A DNA stretch of 64,000 nucleotides from Diospyros lotus (GCF_014633365.1 NC_068338.1:49983716-50047715); one strand, 5' to 3'; shown: positions 12,433-24,175, counted from the first letter of the stretch. The notes: generated from the letters alone by a model not told the origin. Made by a program: numbers and translations.

Positions 12433-12639
12433 TTTTTGTAGTTATTTTTGTGTAATGATTACTATGTAACAAACGATTATTAGTATTTTGTTTGAATATT
12501 AATTTTCATATTATAAATATGAATTTTAGAATTTTTATATAATTATTTTTTTAATTTATTTTATATTAGTTTAATAATTATTTATGATTAAAAATAAAGA
12601 TATATATTAATTTATTAAAAAAAATTTAAATTTTTTTTG

Positions 12640-13125
12640 GATTTAGCGATGGAAATGTCTGTTGCTATATTTTTAAATTTTTTGAATTAATTTTAGCTAC
12701 GAAAATTTTCGTCGCTAAAATTAATTCTTACTTTTTAATAAATAAAATTTTTAACGACAGAATATTTTTTATTAAAAATTTTAAAATATAGCCACGGAAT
12801 ATTCCGTCGCTACTATAAAATTCTTATTTTTTAAATAATTTTTTTTAAAAAATGGCGCCGGAATATTCCGTCGCTAAACCATCTTTATTTTGCAACGGAA
12901 ACTTTCGTCGTGAAATTTTAAAAGAATTATATATAGCGACGAAAATATTTCCGTCGCAAATCTATCACCAATTTAGCGACGGATCTGTCGCAGAAGAACT
13001 TTAGCGATGAAGCCTTTAACGACAGACTTTTTCCGTCGCTGATCCATTGCTAAATCGATTTAGCGATGGATTTTTGGATTTACGATGGAAATATTCCGTC
13101 ACTAAATCTTGAAATTCTTGTAGTG
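12640..13125. repeat. Subterminal CGACGGA repeats and right terminus of CACTA-2
   Basis: The block carries repeated GCGACGGA, TTCCGTCGC and related sevenmers in both orientations, ending at TTCTTGTAGTG. The left end at 37378 carries the same motif set, so the two belong to one family. Confidence 0.7.
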
Positions 13126-13709
13126 TTATATATATATATATATATCATTGCTGGATGCCACTATACCGCTTATAGAATTCACCGGGACCCCCTCCCCTTG
13201 CTGTAACTGTTTATGTATAATCCACCGCTTGAAATATATATATATTTTGTTCACTGCACTAAACCATCGAAACCGTATATGCAAACATATATAAAACCCC
13301 CGAAGCCCACAGCTACACCCTAGGCCAAAACGGAAGCTCTGCATTTGCGCATGTAAATGTATATATATATATCAACAAACAACCATTCAAAGTCCAGCTC
13401 ACACTCTCACCGGAAGACAACAGTGGGTCAAGGAGGAGGAAAAGAGAAGAAGGCTTGCCTGAGAATGCTTGTTGGAATCAATAAGCAGCCACGATTCCCT
13501 TGATTTTCCTTCTTCTTCTTCGCTGCTGCAACTTCCTCAGCTTCCTCTATTCTTCACTGGCTCTTTCTTCTACACAATGGTCGAGCTCTAATCTCTCTCG
13601 CTCTTCCCACTCAACCTCTACTAACCCACCGCCTCAATCGGCTTCACAAAGTGGCTTGGGAACTTGCAACAAATGGAGGTGGGTAACAAAAGTTGCTGGA
13701 ATGCTTTCA

Positions 13710-13743
<34 letters not shown>

Positions 13744-13769
13744 GATAAATAAATAAATTAATAAATAAA
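13126..13769. other. Unassigned spacer; weak open frame and (TAA)n microsatellite
   Basis: A TA-rich run starts at 13126. A Ser-rich 82-codon frame (13500-13748) ends in a (TAA)n microsatellite at about 13710-13741. It has no recognisable domain and may be a leader or chance frame. I do not call a gene. Confidence 0.35.
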
Positions 13770-14715
13770 TTTGGGTCATTACATAATTTGAGTCCCACAT
13801 AATTTTATTTTTATTGTGGCAAATAAGTGCTAATTGACAAAAAAAAAAAAAAATTATGATGTAAGAGTAATAAACTAAGCTACTCATTCTTATAAAAAAT
13901 AAAAATAAATATTAGCTATATGCAAGTCTAGCTCAAAAAGGTAGGAAAAATTGGATATGGAGAAAATTTTAATAAAATCTCTAACCGATGTATTTTAACA
14001 ATTGATAATGAACACATGTCATACATTTGAACTTTTAGGTGTCATTGGGATAAGTAATTTGAGTCCCACATAATTTTACTTCTAATATTGCTAACCAATA
14101 AAACAAAATTGACATAATAAAAAAATGAGCTACTCAACTGGAAAAATAAAAATAAGATGAAAATTAACTATATGTAACTCATTCTCAAAAAGGCACGAAA
14201 AAATAGGAGATGAAAAAGATTTTAATACAAATTTATAATGATGCATTTTAGGAATTGATAATGAATGCAAGTAATACAGTTAGGCTTTTTTAGCAACATG
14301 TGATCTGACTCTCACATGATTTTACTTTTATTGTATCGAACTTCGCTAATTGACAAAAAAAAAATTATGATTTAAGAGTAATAGAAAGAGCTACTAAATT
14401 TAGAAAAATAAAATAATAATGAAAATTAGGTGTATGAAACCAGTCTCAAAAAGATGTGAAAATTAAATAAGACATTGAATGGATTTTAATAAAATTTCCT
14501 ACCAATACATTTTAGAAATTAACAATAAGTACTTATCATATTTTACACTTCTACATGTCAACTATAATGAGTCATTTGAGTCCTACATGATTTTATTTCT
14601 GCTATAGCAAATAGAGCTAATTAGCAAAAAAAATGTAAAAAAAATTATGGTGCAAGAGTAATAAAATCAGGTACACAATTTAGAAAAATAAAATAAAATC
14701 AACAAATCTGAAGAA
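13770..14715 (+). repeat. Tandem array S0 of the ~265-bp satellite
   Basis: About four degenerate monomers are present. Each has the ordered landmarks GAGTCCCACATAATTTTACTT, CTAATTGACAAAAA, GAGCTACTCAATT, AAAAATAAAATAA, CTCAAAAAG and TTGATAATGAATGCA. Spacing between the GCTACTCA landmarks is about 250-280 bp. The orientation matches the other arrays in the window. Confidence 0.75.
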
Positions 14716-15264
14716 GTAAAACTGACCTTGCTTTATTATCAGTTATTTTTGCTGTCTTTTTCGTTTATTTATAATTTTTTAGATTTTCTTGATTACTGCA
14801 CTGATATACAACCTTATAACAAATGAAACAAATGGTAATGAGGAAATTAATTTACTTATGGAACACTTAAAAAACACAACCAAGTTAAATGTCCATAACT
14901 TGCAAATATATGGTTCCAAATTAAACTGTTTATTTGCTAGTTTTATCATATTATTATTCTTTCACCCTCACATTATAATTAACTCTTAAGATCGTCCCAT
15001 ACTCATGAAGATATAGACATTTGCTCTCGATCGAACCTTTGAATGGGTGCTGGAAAATCATACCAATTGATCGATGATAACATGGATGATTTTGTGCTGA
15101 ACTGAGTGAATAGATGAGTGAGCAACAAATTTACATCTGTTTCGTTGCACAATAAGCCGTTTAATCTTTTAAGCAGGTGAGGCAATTTTTGAATATTATT
15201 TTGAACTGACCCCAACACACAATGGAGGTTCAATGTTCAGTTGGGTGCCGCTAGTTAAATATAT
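14716..15264. other. Spacer between S0 and a CCCH gene fragment; nothing recognised
   Basis: Two short open frames occur (14789-14989 plus, 15003-15233 minus). Neither has a recognisable domain or splice context. By position this equals the spacer of the duplication module, but similarity to the other spacers was not obvious. Confidence 0.3.
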
Positions 15265-15455
15265 ATTTGATTGTTGCTGGGACCAATGCTGTACGCCCCT
15301 TGTCGTTTGATCACTAATTCCCCTGATGGTCAAGCCGCTAAGTCTGGGTTATTGTTAACCTAGCAGAAGTAGCCTCACTCGGCTTCACCGACGCAAACCA
15401 CGCCAAGGCTTCTCTGTGGCGGCACCATCTTTTTCCTAGTGTTGGTTTGCCGAAT
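15265..15455 (-). pseudogene. Degenerate 3'-part of a CCCH zinc-finger gene copy
   Basis: Landmarks of the intact gene at 47816-48535 recur in the same order and orientation. These are TTGTTGCT, CCCCTGATGGTCAAGCC, GGGTTATTGTT, AGAAGTAGCCTCACT and AGGCTTCTCT-TGGCG. They correspond to the C-terminal third of that protein. Indels destroy the frame and the zinc-finger part is absent. It is the oldest-looking of the three CCCH copies. Confidence 0.6.
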
Positions 15456-15577
15456 TAATTTGTATATATATGGTTTTGTCATCGGATAGAGGCTTCTCAT
15501 TTTGCCAGCGTTTAAGAAGAGATGTATTTATATACAATTTCTCTTTACATTTTCTTTTAAAGAAACCATTTTCACAG

Positions 15578-16585
15578 GGCTATTAGCACAAAAAATTCAA
15601 TTTTTTTTTTGTGTTTTTGCGATTTTATCCAAAAATTTCAATTTTGGTAATAAGATCTCGATTTAATTAATTTTTTATAATTTTATTCATGACCTAAATC
15701 CGATTTGAGATGCGTCCAAGACCTGCTGATGTGGCATGCCACCTGTCATTTTAAAATATTTTGAGTGGGCCCCAGAAGTACATGTGTAAAAAAATAAAAT
15801 AATGTTAAATATATATGTTATATATATGTGTGTGTGTGTGTGTTATAGATATATTTACAAAGAAGGATAGGCGGAGGATGGGGACGGCGATAATAGAGGA
15901 CGACAATGACGACAGGCGACAATGTTGGGCTGGAGGCGGCGACTGACCTAGAAGTTGGAGGTGGTGATGGAGGCCGATCCTAGAAACTTGATGGTCGATC
16001 ATTGACGTCGATGGCGCCTGCTTAAGCGATCGACAGTGAGGTAGTTCACTAAGGACGTCATCTACCGATAAGGACAGAGGGTCGTTGGCCGCTTTCTGTG
16101 AGGTGGCTTGAGCAAGAGAAAACCCAGATCGATGGTTGGTCCAACTTCCATGTCGGTTGTCATCGTCATGAGCAGGAGGAAGGCCAAATCAATTGTGGCC
16201 TCCAACTTCCAGATCCGTCGTCACCATCGCCATTTACCGTTGTAGTCATCGCCATCACTGTTCTCCTTCGTCACCGTCACTGTCCTTCACTCACCTACTT
16301 CATTCTCTCTGTGCACATATTTATACATAACATATATATATATTTAACATCATTTTATTTTTTATTTTTTATTTTTTTGCACGTGTTTGTGGGACTCACT
16401 CAAAATATTTTAAAATGCCAGGTGGCATACCATGTCAACGAGTTGCAGACGCCTCTCAAATCGGATCAGACTTGTGGATAAAATTGCAACTAATTGATCA
16501 AATCAAGATCTTATTGTGAAAATTAAAACTTTTGAATAAAATCATAAAAACGCAAAAAGATTTAAATTTTTCGTGCTAATAGGCC
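15578..16585. mobile_element. Mutator-like nonautonomous element with ~250-bp inverted repeats
   Basis: The two ends match as inverted repeats over roughly 250 bp: GGCTATTAGCACAAAAAATT at the left, and the complement of TTTTTCGTGCTAATAGGCC at the right. The arms continue through AATAAGATCTCGATT, GATGTGGCATGCCACCTG and TTTTAAAATATTTTGAGTG. The flanks are TTTTCACAG (15569-15577) and TTTTCACAA (16586-16594), a 9-bp duplication with one mismatch. Long TIRs and a 9-bp duplication are Mutator-superfamily traits. The GC-richer centre has no recognised gene. Confidence 0.75.
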
Positions 16586-17900
16586 TTTTCACAATGCATT
16601 CATGTGACGTTTTTAAGCAAATAAATTAATATATTGCACATTTAAAGCATTTACCTTATAAATTTGTCATACCTTTGATTTTTCAAATAACCACACATGC
16701 AATACATACAAATAATAATAATTATTCTATATTTAACAAAATACAATTTCAATAAAAAAGTTAATTACAACTAATTTTCATAATTACCACGTATCAATAT
16801 AGACTCGAGTTTGAAGTTATATATACGATTTATATCGAGTGCATTAGTATAGATCAAATATTTTGACCTGGTACCACGACGAATAAGTAGAATTTTGTAT
16901 GAAAAAATAATCAATTGAATGTAAATAAGAAAGGAAATTGAGATATACCCTTTACTGTTTCCATATCTTTTTTTTTTAAAATTTCTGTTTCACACTGATT
17001 CCAATGTAATTGAGCAATTCTAGACCACATGTTCTTTGATTATGATGCATAAAAATATCTCAAATGAGCCGTTTTCAAAATGTTTCTACTTTCAAAATGC
17101 CAAAAAACTCAAAAAAAAAAAAAAAAAACATTTTTGGATAGCTTTTTCAATTTCAAAAATGTTATGGGATTATTTCGTAGTATTAAAAAAATATCAGAAA
17201 CATGTTCTTAATTTGAAAATTCATTTTAGTTTGTGAAGAAGTCAGGAGATGGATTTTTTTGTCTCTAACTCAAAATTCTTAATTTTTTTCTAAAATTTAT
17301 TTGAATGCATTATGAAATTTATATTTATTTTTAGATTAAATAAGTATTTTTTTATATTTAAAAAGCCCCTTATATTTTTTTATTTACTCAATTTTTCCAC
17401 ATTTTCGTTTCTTACTTTTTGTAAAATGTCATTTTCTCATTTCTATTTAGTATTGTATTCGTTTTCCCTTTTTATTTATGTATAATCTAATTCTTTGAAG
17501 AGTCCAAATTAGAAAACACAATCAATAAGGCTTTAATAGCAAAGTTGTCGTAAAGTTTGTTTGTTGAGTTTTTTTTTCTTGTAAATAAAAATTGAATTAA
17601 GAAAAAATCAGCACCAATAATGCCTACAAAAAGAAACCAGGGCATACCCGAAGCACAACAAAAGCTAAACAAAAAAAAAAAAACTAAAAACTAAAAACAC
17701 GAATGATTAATAATATTTTATAGACTCTACATGCATTTGAAAAGAATTTATATTTTTTATAAAATTTAGTCCTAACATGTGGTTAAGGCTGCTGTAATTT
17801 TTACCTTTGAAGCAGTGAAGTTTCTGATTAATAATATTTTATGAAATTGAAATAAAAATATCTTTCCTTTATTGTGAGTTGATAAAGAATTCACCAAATA
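16586..17900. other. AT-rich spacer; no gene seen
   Basis: Contains A/T homopolymer runs and short chance frames only. No domain, splice structure or repeat boundary was recognised. Confidence 0.35.
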
Positions 17901-18254
17901 TAGGATACAATTGAGTGTTAGAACTTAGAAAGTAGGGGAAGGGAGGGCTGTGTTAATTGGGCGCTTTCTCATCCATATTTTCTTTCATTTTTTCTCTTTT
18001 CATATTGATATTTCCATCATCTTTCAAATGAATGAATTTCACAAATTTTTATTATAAAAATTTATAATATCAAATTTATTATAAAAATTTGTGAAATTCA
18101 TTCATTTGAAAGATGGTAGAAATATTAATATCAAAAGGGCAAAAATGGAAGGGAATATGAATATGACATGACATGAAAGCACCCGATTAATACAGCGCCC
18201 CACCCGCCTCCTCCTCATTTCTAACTTCTAATTCTAATACTCAATTGTATCCTA
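17901..18254. mobile_element. Foldback MITE with arms of ~175 bp
   Basis: The left end TAGGATACAATTGAGT is mirrored by ACTCAATTGTATCCTA at the right. The arms pair almost throughout, and the inner 55 bp on each side of about 18065 are nearly perfect (CATCTTTCAAATGAATGAATT and its complement). Flanking TA dinucleotides could be the target duplication. An RNA from this locus would form a long hairpin. Confidence 0.75.
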
Positions 18255-19342
18255 TATAAAATTTACAAGGAGCCTCTGGGAAATTAGGGCCCCTCTTTTC
18301 TAGGGACCTAGGCCCTTGAGTTGGGCCTACTCCAAAGCAAGATAGCAAAGAGCACAAAGAGCAAGAAAGGGGCTTTAGCCTTTAATTTAGAGCATCTCCC
18401 ACTATAACAAACTACTGAATCCAGCAGTCACGAATTGGATCCGTACACGTGCACAGTAAAAGCTTGGATCGGAGGAATGAAATAGTTTTGATCTCCAAAG
18501 TTCATTGTTCCACTAACTATGGCTATGAATTAACTATCTAAATAGACCTAAACTCTATGAAGTGAAGCTTGAAAAATGAGTTAGGAGTCACCTACTATGT
18601 TTGTGTAAATTATAATATATATTTAATAGTTAAAATTTAATTTTTAATCTTTTTTAAGTAATATTTATATAAAGATGAGTTTGAATGTAGTGATATAATT
18701 GGTTTTAAATTAAATGTGAGAGGTTACGAGTTTAGATTTTGTTCACACGATCAATTTTAAGTGGTTTGTCCTAAACACGTGCAATTTAAAAATTACATTT
18801 GACACCTCTAGATGAATACTCTCATTTCGACATATATCTCTCCTTTGTTATTGATAAAATATTATTATTATTGCTCTTAATTCCTATTATTGGTTATTAA
18901 TAAATTAAAATGCTCATATTCTATGACAAAAAAGAGAAAAAGAATATTAGAATTGAAATAACAAAAGAAAATAGAAGAAATGGGGAGGAACTAAACTCAA
19001 CACAAATTTGTTGAATCAACATAAACTAGCAAAAGGTTATAAAAATGTAGAGAAGAATCAAAATGCCAAAGTGAATAATCTTTTTTCGTAAAAAAGAAAT
19101 TCAAAAGTGTTTCTTATGTAGTTAAGGGTTATAATAAGCTTTTGTTGAACAATACTGAGATTAATATGGACGGATTGAGGATCTCTTACCAATATAGGAA
19201 CTAATTAACAAGGTTTTAACATTAAGTTGTCAATAAAAGAAAAAAAAATTAAGTTGTCAATCCTAAACAATTTTACAAGTTTTTAATTCACCACCTTTGG
19301 CCCATGCCACACATTGAGGGATAGCATCAATTCACTTGTTTT
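18255..19342. other. Duplication-module spacer, copy 1, plus flank
   Basis: From about 18830 the sequence (CTCCTTTGTTATTGATAAAA, then GGAACTAAACTCAACACAAA) matches 33950-34480, and the part from about 19030 also matches 41632-41900. This is a repeated non-coding spacer of the duplicated module. 18255-18830 shows nothing recognisable. Confidence 0.6.
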
Positions 19343-22300
19343 TGTTGATTTTGTGTGATTCAAAATTGATTAAATGATTTGTCATTTATATTTTGATTTT
19401 CAATATGATTGCATGTTGTTATATGAAATTGAGATTCATTTATATTCATTTTTGTTTGAATATTAAATGTTGTGTATATTCTGTTGATATATATATCATA
19501 TGAGTTTTTGATTATGTGGGTTGAGATTAGTTTTGGGCCAAGCCTAAAACCATATGCCTTTTTGTGTTGCAATCAGCTGTTGGCTCAGCCCAATTTCAAT
19601 CCCATTCGATGCTGCTATAAAAGGGTTGTTCGATGCCCTAATCTCTACAGATCTCATTTTCTCACTTTTTGAAACCCTAAATCGGCGCTTTTGAAGCAAG
19701 ACACTTCCTGTGAATCCTTCTCTCGTTCAATCGATTGTTTGTTACTATTGTAAGATCGTTCAGTAAGTAAGGTGTTGCTTTAATTCCTATTGTAATACCT
19801 TATGTTTGTATAAGGTTGCCACATAATTTTAATAAGTTTAGAATACCAAAAAATTGGCTTGATAGTAGTTATAAGTACCGAATCGGCTACAAGGAATGTC
19901 TCAGAGTGAAATTGTCTAAAGAAAATAATATGGTTTCGATAAGCGTTCTAAGATAGGATTTATGGTATCGAAAGAAATTGGATTGAGAACAGTTTTCGGT
20001 ACAGCTAAAATGCAGTTGCCATTTAGACTGCAAAATCGAATCATTGTAGGAGGCTTTCGAAAAATCAACGGAACCTTAGGGGGGCTCCGATTTTGCGTTA
20101 GGATCAACCCTTCAGTGGTTTCGAGATGAATCAACAGCCCAGTAAGGACATTGGGGTGAAATCGTCCTTTTTAACTAAGTTTCAAGTTATTAATTTTGTG
20201 TTTTTGGTATCGTAATGCCAATTAATTCATTGTTTGAGGATATTATTGCAATTAGAAAATTATTTCAATAAATTTAGGGTTAAAAATATAATTTAAATAT
20301 ATAATTTTTTAATTTTAAGAATACAATATATAATTATATAATTATATATATATGCGTGCTCAGGCAAGCAATAGCCATGCCACTCAAACCCCATACCCTT
20401 TGCAATGTTCTCCCATATCCTGCAACTTCAAATCCCCAAGCCATACATGATTTGGAAGATTTTGCACGCAAGGAAGATTTTACACGCAATAGAGAATGGC
20501 CGAGGCAGGCGTGAGGGTTATGGTGTGAGCCTATAAATAGACTAAGAATGGAGAGATTGAGGGAAGCAAATGAAGTAAGAAATGGGAGTGAGCCATGAGA
20601 GATTCGGCCGAGAGATGTGAGAGAGAGAGCTTATGAGATCGAGAGGGAGCTGTTGGTGGTCGAAGGCAGCCTTGAGGAAGGTCGAAGCAAGCCGCAACAA
20701 CAAGCGGCAGCCATGGCCGCAAACTGTTGCGGCGATGAAGTAACCAGCCACGGTCAACAGCGGTCGTGGCTAGCTTCCAGCGAGCGGAGGTGGCCCATAT
20801 AGGGTCGCGGTGGTGTCCGGGGAGGCCGGAGGAGACGCCCATGGGCAGCAAAGAAGGTGGCAGCAAGCGACGGGAGAACCGGGCGGCGGCGACTAGCGCT
20901 GTGTGCGCATGGCAAGGGCTGTTCGCGCAAGAAGGAAGAGGAAGAATGAGGGAAAGAAGAAGATGAAGAAAGAATGAAAAAAAAGAAAAAAGAAAAAAAG
21001 GAGTTGCAGGAGCAAGGGAGGTGGGAGGAAGAAGGAGAAGAAAAAAGAGAAGAAAAGGAAAAATGGAAAAAAAATCCTGAAAAATCTTAGAAAATAGGAA
21101 ATTATATTTCGGTAATATCCCGGAGATTTTGGCGAGAAAAACAGCCCAGACACGTGTTTCAAGGATAGAGCACGCATACCGAGCAAGCTGGAGAGGCAAA
21201 GTCAAGGTAAGCAAAATTCTCTAGAAAATTTTAGAAATTCAAGAATATTATTTTATGAATTTTCGTAGTAAAATATTTGAAAAATATTTAAATTTGGATT
21301 TATTGAGGAAAATTAGGAAGAAATAGAAAGAAAATTAAAGAAAATGCCAAAAATTATGAAAAAATAGGTTTTAATGTTTATTTAAATAATTATGGTGATT
21401 AGGATGGTTTGAGGGTTAAGTTGAAATGATTTGTGCGAATTTTGAGGTTGGCACGCAAATAGAGGCAATGCACGAATATCAACGTAAGTGGTACTTCCCA
21501 ATTAAAGTTAGTTTTATGGAAAATGCTTGGTTTGTAAGTGATTTATGTTCCTCGAAAATGTTTTCATCATATTAACATACTCTAATATGTACACATCACG
21601 TAGACTGCATACATGACATGACTATGAAATGCATATGTATACGTTGATATCATTGATCACGCGCACTTGTGGCCGTAGGGAGTACGAACTAGCACCATTG
21701 CTTTACCAAGGGTGCACCCATACACCCCGATTTCGAAAGAGGTGGCCGCAAAAATGGTAGGTAGCATAAGGGATGCAGTTGACACCTACGAGGAAAGACA
21801 TTGCATACACACATGATATAGCATTATATATCCTTACTTAGATGATTCATCATCTAACTTGGGCTTTGCCCCTGGAATATTCAAACGTTCCAGGTGGAGA
21901 TTGTAACAGATACGAGGGTAAATGAGGCATGAAATGGCACATAGCAGAGTGCATGAGGAATGTGAAATGTATGTAGCCCATGTATTTAAGTTCTGCTACT
22001 TTGAATTCTGAACGTTTTGAGGAATGTTGAAGATGTAAGAATTTATTTATGATTAATGTTAAAATATCAGGTTTCTATCATTGCTTTCGCATTTGATGAT
22101 TCTCTCTCGAGATTTATGTATGGGAATTCTAGGACGGATTCGAGGAATGATGTGATTTAGCATTAGTTTGAAAGAAAAAAATTATTGTCCCAGAATTGTC
22201 TCAAGTCATAACGCGCCTGGGAAAACGGAGCGTTACACCTATTGTGTTTAAGCCCCTGAGGTGTGAGAGATTGGTATACTGATAGAGCAGATCCTTGACC

Positions 22301-22610
22301 TTGATCGTGAGATCAGTCTAAACAGATTTATACTTGTTCTTGTTTTGGATTTTGTTTTCAGTTGTTGTTTTGCAATACTGTTTTACTTCCGTTTGAGATC
22401 TTGTAATCGATTGTAACTTTGAGATATTAATGGATTGACTAGAGGCGAAGCTTTTGCCGTGAGTAAAATCTATTTTGATCCGACCACGTATCTTGTTGTG
22501 TCGTTATTTTGTGTGTGAGTTGTGTTTGTAATCTTTCGTGTTTGGTTTTTCAGTTTTTTACGCTTGTTCTGTTGTTTGGCCGAGTAATAGGTTACGTTAT
22601 AAAACCTACA
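19343..22610 (+). mobile_element. Copia-like solo LTR (~816 bp), split by a gypsy-type solo LTR
   Basis: The left segment (19343-19790) begins TGTTGATTTTGTG and has a TATA-like GCTATAAAAGG near 19616. The right segment (22243-22610) ends AAACCTACA. Removing the nested insertion and one duplicated CCTAT leaves an LTR of about 816 bp starting TG and ending CA. The duplicated spacers at 34480 and 41905 lack it and give the empty site (ACTTGTCTTTAATC-like). Flanking T-runs make the target duplication unclear. Confidence 0.7.
19791..22237 (+). mobile_element. Solo LTR, gypsy-type (family G1, copy 2), with perfect TSD CCTAT
   Basis: It starts TGTAATACC at 19791 and ends GGAGCGTTACA at 22237, flanked by CCTAT (19786-19790 and 22238-22242). 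At 2447 bp it is the inverted relative of 9063-11564, with conserved blocks such as TAGATGATTCATCATCTAAC and TACCAAGGGTGCACCCATACA. A TATA-like CCTATAAATAGA lies at 20530, about 740 bp in, followed by purine-rich sequence, so the plus strand is taken as sense. There are no internal domains. Confidence 0.88.
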
Positions 22611-22619
22611 ATTTTTAAT

Positions 22620-23100
22620 ATCAAACAATCAAGTGTACAAATTAACCACCACTTGTATAGTAAAAGAGAAAAAGGGTAAAAGTATACACATTCTATTTAC
22701 ATTTTTGTGGATAAAATGATTAATTACAAAAGAATCTTCAAATTATCACAAATACTGAATTCCCCATTTTACAACATTTTATCGGAATGAATGGTTTAAC
22801 CCATTAAACCATCTTACTTGCATTAACCCAATACTCACGGGGCAATAATATCTTTACATTAATGATCACACCCACATATATTTATTGCATAAATATTTGT
22901 TGGTTAATTAAACTGCAAGATCAGCAAACCACCCAATCTTTATAGCAACGGCTGAAATGAATAACGAAAAAGGTAATTAGAATAAATTGTCGTGACATAT
23001 ATAATATTCTTGAACAGTGCATAAAGGATTACCAGAAGTAAGGAATACTATTTGTATTTACATCAAATTTTAAGAATGCAAAACGAAGTTTATCAAAATC
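22620..23100. other. Duplication-module spacer, copy 1 continued
   Basis: ATCAAACAATCAAGTGTAC, GTAAAAGAGAAAAAGGGTAA and TTTATTGCATAAATATTTG recur in the same order at 34490-34880 and 41920-42330. The block is non-coding and leads into the 3' side of the unidentified minus-strand gene. Confidence 0.65.
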
Positions 23101-23905
23101 AACAAAAATTAAGCAATATATAGCATCCATAACAATTATTACCGCAAGTCCCCAGGTATAAATTGGTTTCTTCTATTTATCTGCCCGATTCTAGCCTCCC
23201 AACTATACTCAAGGCACCTGTAAAACACCATAACAGTATATGAACAAGAGTTTGTCTACTAATTCAGAATTCAAGATTTTTTCTACTAAAACCAGATAGA
23301 GCCAAAATTTGTTGACTGAATTTTGTGCATTCTGCAGAAACGTGGAGTCCTTCTCTTTTGCAATACCATAAACTAAATAATTGAAAAAAAAAAAGGGAAA
23401 AAACTAATAAGGCTTAATTAGTAGCATAAGAGTTTGGAAATATTACCTATTTTTTCATCTGGGGTCGTTAATTCGATCCCCAACCATGCAAATGCATGGG
23501 TGATCCTTTGCGAGTGAGATCTTAACAAGATGTAAAAGCAAGCAAGTGTGCCAAGGTATAAAACATGATGCTTCTTAATCTCCTGTGCACGAGACTCCTC
23601 ATTTTCTGACAGTTGATATTCTCTAAAAGAAAAGTACATAAAGATATCAATACAGTGATTATGAATTAACCTTGTCAAGTGTTAAAAACTTATTTCATCT
23701 ATATTTAATAAAAAAGAAAAATGAGACGTACCTTTTGTTGCTTTGATCTGTAGGAAGATTTCTACTTTTTGATCGCTCCATTATGTCACTTCTGATGTAA
23801 ATGTGCAACTCCTGGAGAGCATGTTCTTCGAATACCCAAAAGTAGGAAAAGCAATCGATAAGGCGATAAGAGCAAAGAAGCGATGAAGTTTGTCTCGTGA
23901 GACAA
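23100..23905 (-). pseudogene. Unidentified duplicated gene, copy 1
   Basis: I do not recognise this gene. On the minus strand a TATA-like GCTATATATC (about 23910) precedes a first exon with frame EERSKSRN-like (MERSKSRNLPTDQSNKR, about 23820-23730, GT donor). A second exon encodes SENEESRAQEIKKHHVLYLG (about 23630-23450), and a third segment starts after a CAG acceptor at about 23220. In the third segment the best frame reads EYSWEARIGQINRR before a stop. Lower-complexity hydrophobic stretches follow. The same three blocks recur at 34885-35790 and 42421-43610 with different indels, so the copies are probably pseudogenes or a non-coding transcript family. Confidence 0.45.
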
Positions 23906-23921
23906 TAGATATATAGCCACT

Positions 23922-24175
23922 GTCAACCAATGCATGTCATACATTTAGACTTTTACGTGTCAATTAGTCCGAGTTTTAGTGCTGAAAACCAATGCATGTT
24001 ATACATGTAGACTTTTACGTGTCAAGTAGTCCGAGTTTAGCCGCTGGCAACCAATGCATGTTATACATGTAGACTTTTACGTGTCAAGTAGTCCGAGTTT
24101 AGCCGCTGGCAACCAATGCATGTTATACATCTAGAGTTTTACGTGTCAATTAGTCCGAGTTTTGCATAATTAAGC
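23922..24175 (+). repeat. 62-bp tandem repeat (4 copies) at the promoter of the unidentified gene
   Basis: AACCAATGCATGTTATACAT, then GACTTTTACGTGTCAA, then TAGTCCGAGTTT recurs at about 23923, 23987, 24048 and 24110, a period near 62 bp. It lies directly upstream of the TATA-like box of copy 1. The core GCATGTCATACATTTAG is shared with the ~265-bp monomer. Confidence 0.8.

Larger units (their letters stand above)
8345..13125 (+). mobile_element. CACTA-2 element (left end not located)
   Basis: A transposase pseudogene is followed by a subterminal region (about 12640-13110) full of GCGACGGA/TCCGTCGC motifs in both orientations. It ends in TTCTTGTAGTG at 13115-13125, the CACTA-type terminal inverted repeat. 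The following bases TTA would be the 3-bp target duplication. No left CACTACAAGAA end was found upstream. The given start is the first coding block, not the true end. Confidence 0.7.

Noticed and set aside
20531..21214. 227-codon minus-strand frame
   Set aside because: Inside the second G1 solo LTR, low complexity (Phe/Leu runs), antisense to the inferred LTR transcript.
23922..24175. Regular 62-bp repeats as a CRISPR array
   Set aside because: The units are contiguous with no unique spacers, and the genome is eukaryotic.
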